From Oscarella lobularis (Eukaryota; Porifera; Homoscleromorpha; Homosclerophorida; Oscarellidae): a DNA stretch of 64,000 bases. The notes beneath the pieces were generated by a model that was not told where the DNA came from, ran no database searches, and worked only from the letters and a program-made list of their open reading frames with translations. Both the position numbers and the translations under genes were made by a program. Positions 60,593 to 64,000 of the stretch are shown in pieces; position 1 is the first letter of the stretch; every line of letters starts with the position of its first letter. The stretch covers positions 1,240,001 through 1,304,000 of the forward strand of contig NC_089186.1 in NCBI RefSeq assembly GCF_947507565.1. The letters run 5' to 3'.

Positions 60593-61464
60593 CTAACCTC
60601 ACATTCCTATTGTACTTTATTTCTTTTTTTGGGGACGATGTTTGTATATTTAACTGTCTACCTTTTTGTTACTTACTAGCACCCCCTGTTTGCTTGATGT
60701 TGAAGGTTAGCAGGCTATACGTATATAATACATATATATATGTATTCCCGAATATACAAAAAAGAATAGAAAGAAAGAAAGGGAAAGGACAACTCAGCCT
60801 CGCTCTGTCTGTCCTGAGGCATATGCATGTTCGTCACCACGGTCGACATTTTATTCGAGCTCTATATAACCGTGATGCATGAGAACTCTCAACGTATACG
60901 CGCTCATTTTTTTCGCTCGTAATTAAATTTCCTCAGCATCGGGATCCTCAATACGTTTGGACAGCGCACGGTGACAGCGCACGGTGATTGTAGCTACTAT
61001 TTTTATGTCCTGCATGCACGAATAGTTGCACGTTTGCATGCTTCTGAAAGGCTCGCCAAAATTTGGCAATTTTAGGAAACCTGTCTTAGCTCCTTTCCTT
61101 TTTCCTTTTTCCTTTTTCACGACAAAGTGAAGATCAAAGCGTGTGGCATCATGGTGCCGTCATACATTTTTTTGGCGCTAGATTGCCTGCTAAATTTAGT
61201 AAATTAGATCATTTGTAGATTCAGTGGAAGCGTCACTTGCAGTCACGCGATTTGCTATATAGTAGGAACATACAATTAGCCATTAGCCGAATCGGAAGCA
61301 TTTCAATTTTCACTTTTCCACTTTGGCTTGAGCGTACGCATGCGCTCAATCAGTTGAGAGAATTACAAGAAGGCAGAAGGAAGGTCCTCAGATCATCGTC
61401 TCGCAGGTGCTCGCGGCAAAACAGCGAACGATGTAGGCAGGCCTATGAGAAGAAATTAGGCTAG
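60593..61464. other. Flank between the SAM-SAM gene and the kinesin fragment
   Basis: No gene is seen. It contains the copy 2 equivalent of the 3' flank, including the empty site of the foldback element near 60862-60890, a (GAAA)n run near 60770, an imperfect 12-bp direct repeat (GACAGCGCACGG, near 60960) and pyrimidine runs (TTTCCTTTTTCC, near 61093-61120). No motor or FHA sequence of a kinesin is present. Confidence 0.5.
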
Positions 61465-64000
61465 ATGGCGGCCCAGGAGAGAACGGTCAAACGGAATTCG
61501 ACGTCGTCGCCGCTCGTGCTTCAACTCGATTTTCTAAGGTACAGTAATGTTCCTTTCAAGACAGCGGATCGTAGACGTGAGGTGAAAACGTCTAGCGAAG
61601 AGGAAGAGAACTACAACGAAGAGGACTTGAGACGATTGAAGGAGAGCATATTGTCCGCTAAGGGGATGGTCAGGTAAGAAGAATAAACGTCGAGAGACCG
61701 TTCGTCTAAGATGGTTCCTTATAGGGAGGCGAATAGTCTTAGTAGCGAAATGGAAAAGGACGTCAAATTCGAAGTATCGCTTCAGGTGGTGGGGGATCCG
61801 CCCCCGGCCTTTGTGCCGGTGCGATCGCTTGGTTGTGTTTGCAGATTCGTCGCGAATTTCTGTCGCCGCGTCGAAAGGGCGCTCCGAAGCGAAAGCGTCC
61901 GCACGAAGTCGTAATCGCGGTGAGCTACGCCCAGAACGAGAGTCGCAACACTAGTAAAAAATTTGAAGCCCGAAAAATAAATTGAGCTAAACTACGTATT
62001 TTTTCAGCTTGGTCTGCCGATAAGCTCGAGGATAAATTGGTCGACATGCGAGACGTCTATCAGCGACTTCAGGACGGAGCCTCGAAGGACGAACTCGAGA
62101 TGAACGATCCGTTTTATGATCAAGAATCGCCTGTGCTCATTGGTGTCGCCAATCTTTTTCTTGAGTGTCTTTACCACGACGTTGAGCTTAAATATTCACC
62201 TCCAATTATCAATCAGAAGGGCGAAGTAAGAGAGTCGTCTTTACTATTGAGCTGTAGGTGTACGTCTGAACGTAGATTTCCGGTCAACTTGACGTGAAAA
62301 TTAGACGATGTCAGTCTGGTAAGCGCACACGTGTGCATACGTATAGCAATTGTAATGGCAACAATATTTCTACAGCTGATCAGACTGAAGACACGACTGA
62401 CTTCATTCTCCGTGACAGCACTCCCGAAAAGAAGGGTGACGACGTTTATCGGAATATTCGGGTATGCGAAATCGTTGTGACGTTTCAAAAGTTTTTCGTT
62501 AGTGCCTCTGTTTTCGCAAAGGTTTCCGTTGTGGGAGCGTCCTTGCCTCTCATATCAAAATGGTGCAAGGGCATCTTCTGTCAATACGACTTCTTCAATC
62601 ACAAGGAAGTCACCGTACGGCCGCTAAGAGACGTGAACGGCGTGATCATTCACAGGGGGAAAGTGCTATTCAAAAATGAGCACGTACTCGAAACATAGCA
62701 AAGAGCGGGGAGGAGAGAAACCGATTCTTTCTCTTCAGATTTTTCCCGTCGTTGCAACTGACGAATTCATTGACTACATCGCCTACGATTGTATCCGCTT
62801 TGAAGTCTACGGCAGTCGTAGCACCGGTTTCTCTCAAACGTTGGTTGAGCCTCGAACGCTGAAGTATCGATCGCTCTCCGAAAGGCACACACGAGACGAG
62901 AAATTGCCAGCCTTTTTTAATTAATTAATACTCTATGTTGCGTAGATGGAGTGAACTTCTGAAGCGATTTGAGATGATCGTTGAGGTGATGGAGCAGAAC
63001 GAGACGGGTGAATACGAGCCGGTGGAGCTGGTCGAAAAAGTGGACAACGTAACGGGTGGAGTATTTCGTCTCAAGCAGGCGAGCCGTATTGACTCTCCAA
63101 GTATTTGCCATTTTCCTTTTTTGTCTTCAGGGGCAGTCACGACGCCTTCGGGTTGTTATCAATGCCGTGGAAAATTTTGGATCTGGTCCGATCGCTTTTG
63201 ACGCGGTGGAAAAGATCGCCGTAGGATCCGTTGTGCATCAGCGGCGTGAAGCCATATCGCTGGACAGTTACACTGACATTGGACTTGAAAGGCAAGTGGC
63301 TACTCTTAGGAGTCAAGACGCCGCTGGGTATACAGTATTTCTCTTTTTAAGGCTAAGGGAGAGGTGGTCGTTGGCTTTGATGAAACAAAGGGCGTTTCTC
63401 GACGAGCAGATACGTAGGATTGTGGACAAGTCAGGTGTGATAAATTATATTAAATTATTTAATCAATAAACGATGCTTTGTGATCATAGATCGAAGCAGA
63501 TATGATATGGAACGGGAGTCAGAGCTGATTGACGAGTGGACGCTTCTCCAGTGGGAAAGGCAGGCTGTGACAGAGCCCATGCCCGGAACTGGCATTCCCG
63601 GCACTCCATCTGTGGGAAACCGGTCAGGAGCAGTGAATGCGTCGTAGAACGAACAATAGTTTTATTACATAGGCATCTTGGCCCTACGATGGAAACAAAA
63701 ATGACTCTCGTCTTTCTCGATCTTACCGAAGAGACAATGATCCTCGGCGATGCGGCCGTCATTGCCGACGATTATTTTCTAGACGGCGAAGACGAAGACG
63801 AAATCATGACCGATCTTCCTATAGTGAAAAAAGGCGACGGACAGGTATTGATTTCAAGCCAATCTCTACTGTAGTAACTATTTGTACGTCGTGAAATTGA
63901 GGTCACCGCGGTCGCTGCGTGGGATTCGTCCCTACACGACAACATGAATTTGAGGAAATTGACGAAACCCAAAGAGAGAGTTTATATAGTTGTAAAGGTA
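61465..64000 (+). CDS. KIF13-type kinesin-3, middle part, motor and FHA absent, right end cut
   Basis: KIF13 proteins are plus-end motors for vesicle transport. The exons here match the stalk and DUF3694 regions: an open exon with ATG at 61465 (MAAQERTVKRN) ends GMVR; the next begins EANSLSSEMEKDVKFEVSLQ (KIF13 has MVREAN). Then come DKLEDKLVDMRDVYQRL, NDPFYDQESPVLIGVANLF and LECLYHDVELKYSPPI (about 62030-62210), GIFCQYDFFNHKEVTVRPL, DEFIDYIAYDCIRFEVYGS, then RWSELLKRFEMIVEVMEQ and NETGEYEPVELVEKVDNVTG (62950-63060). GQSRRLRVVINAV, LTPLQ-type WTLLQWERQAVTEPMPGTGI (about 63535) and METKMTLVFLDLTEE (63690) follow, then IVKKGDGQ and AAWDSSLHDN at the right edge. Upstream there is only the duplicated unit's flank, so motor and FHA exons are not next to it. 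It may be a 5'-truncated copy with a new first exon. Confidence 0.8.

Noticed and set aside
60610-60882. A 90-aa frame after the SAM-SAM gene
   Set aside because: Low-complexity AT-rich sequence, not conserved in the copy 1 flank, no domain.

Overview
This is animal nuclear DNA: short GT-AG introns of about 45-120 bp, mid GC, and animal multidomain families (SLC18 transporter, Roco/DAPK-type proteins with death domains, PH-FYVE, RNF213-type giant AAA+ proteins, SAM, ZU5-UPA-death, BRO1/ALIX, kinesin-3). The very short introns, dense packing and expanded death-domain families fit an early-branching animal, most plausibly a sponge; a homoscleromorph is only a guess.

Layout. (1) 1-525, minus: 5' end of an SLC18 (VMAT/VAChT-like) transporter running off the left edge. 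(2) 1.3-17.2 kb, minus: a decaying tandem array. It holds an ankyrin remnant, a frame-broken PH-FYVE (Phafin-like) gene, an apparently intact ankyrin-Roc-COR-death gene (Roco A, 3663-7672), a second damaged Roco copy (Roco B, 9720-13773), further ankyrin/Roco remnants, three decayed copies of an unidentified membrane-protein segment, and a second partial PH gene. A 73-bp MITE with a 9-bp target duplication lies next to Roco A. (3) 17.2-38 kb, plus: RNF213-like gene copy 1, immediately followed by a SAM-SAM-ZU5-UPA-death unit. (4) 38.4-39.9 kb: a foldback element with arms of nearly 600 bp. (5) 40.1-41.1 kb: a truncated BRO1 (ALIX-like) fragment. (6) 41.2-60.9 kb, plus: copy 2 of the same unit (promoter, RNF213-like gene, SAM-SAM); its C-terminal ZU5-UPA-death part is missing. 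(7) 61.5 kb to the right edge, plus: a kinesin-3 KIF13-type gene lacking its motor and FHA parts.

How it may work together. The most unusual content is the duplicated RNF213-like unit. The AAA2/AAA3/AAA4 nucleotide-binding motifs and the long C-terminal E3-scaffold region are recognisable, but the RING is absent in both copies and the RZ finger is degenerate, with its active-site cysteine equivalent lost in copy 2. Directly downstream, with only 15 bp between stop and ATG in copy 2, sits a SAM-SAM(-ZU5-UPA-death) reading frame. Beside it, on the other strand, is a family of ankyrin-Roc-COR-death proteins. I infer a rapidly evolving, death-domain-centred innate immune or cell-death locus in which an RNF213 motor no longer acts as a classical ubiquitin ligase. 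This is inference from architecture and proximity; no functional data are in the sequence.
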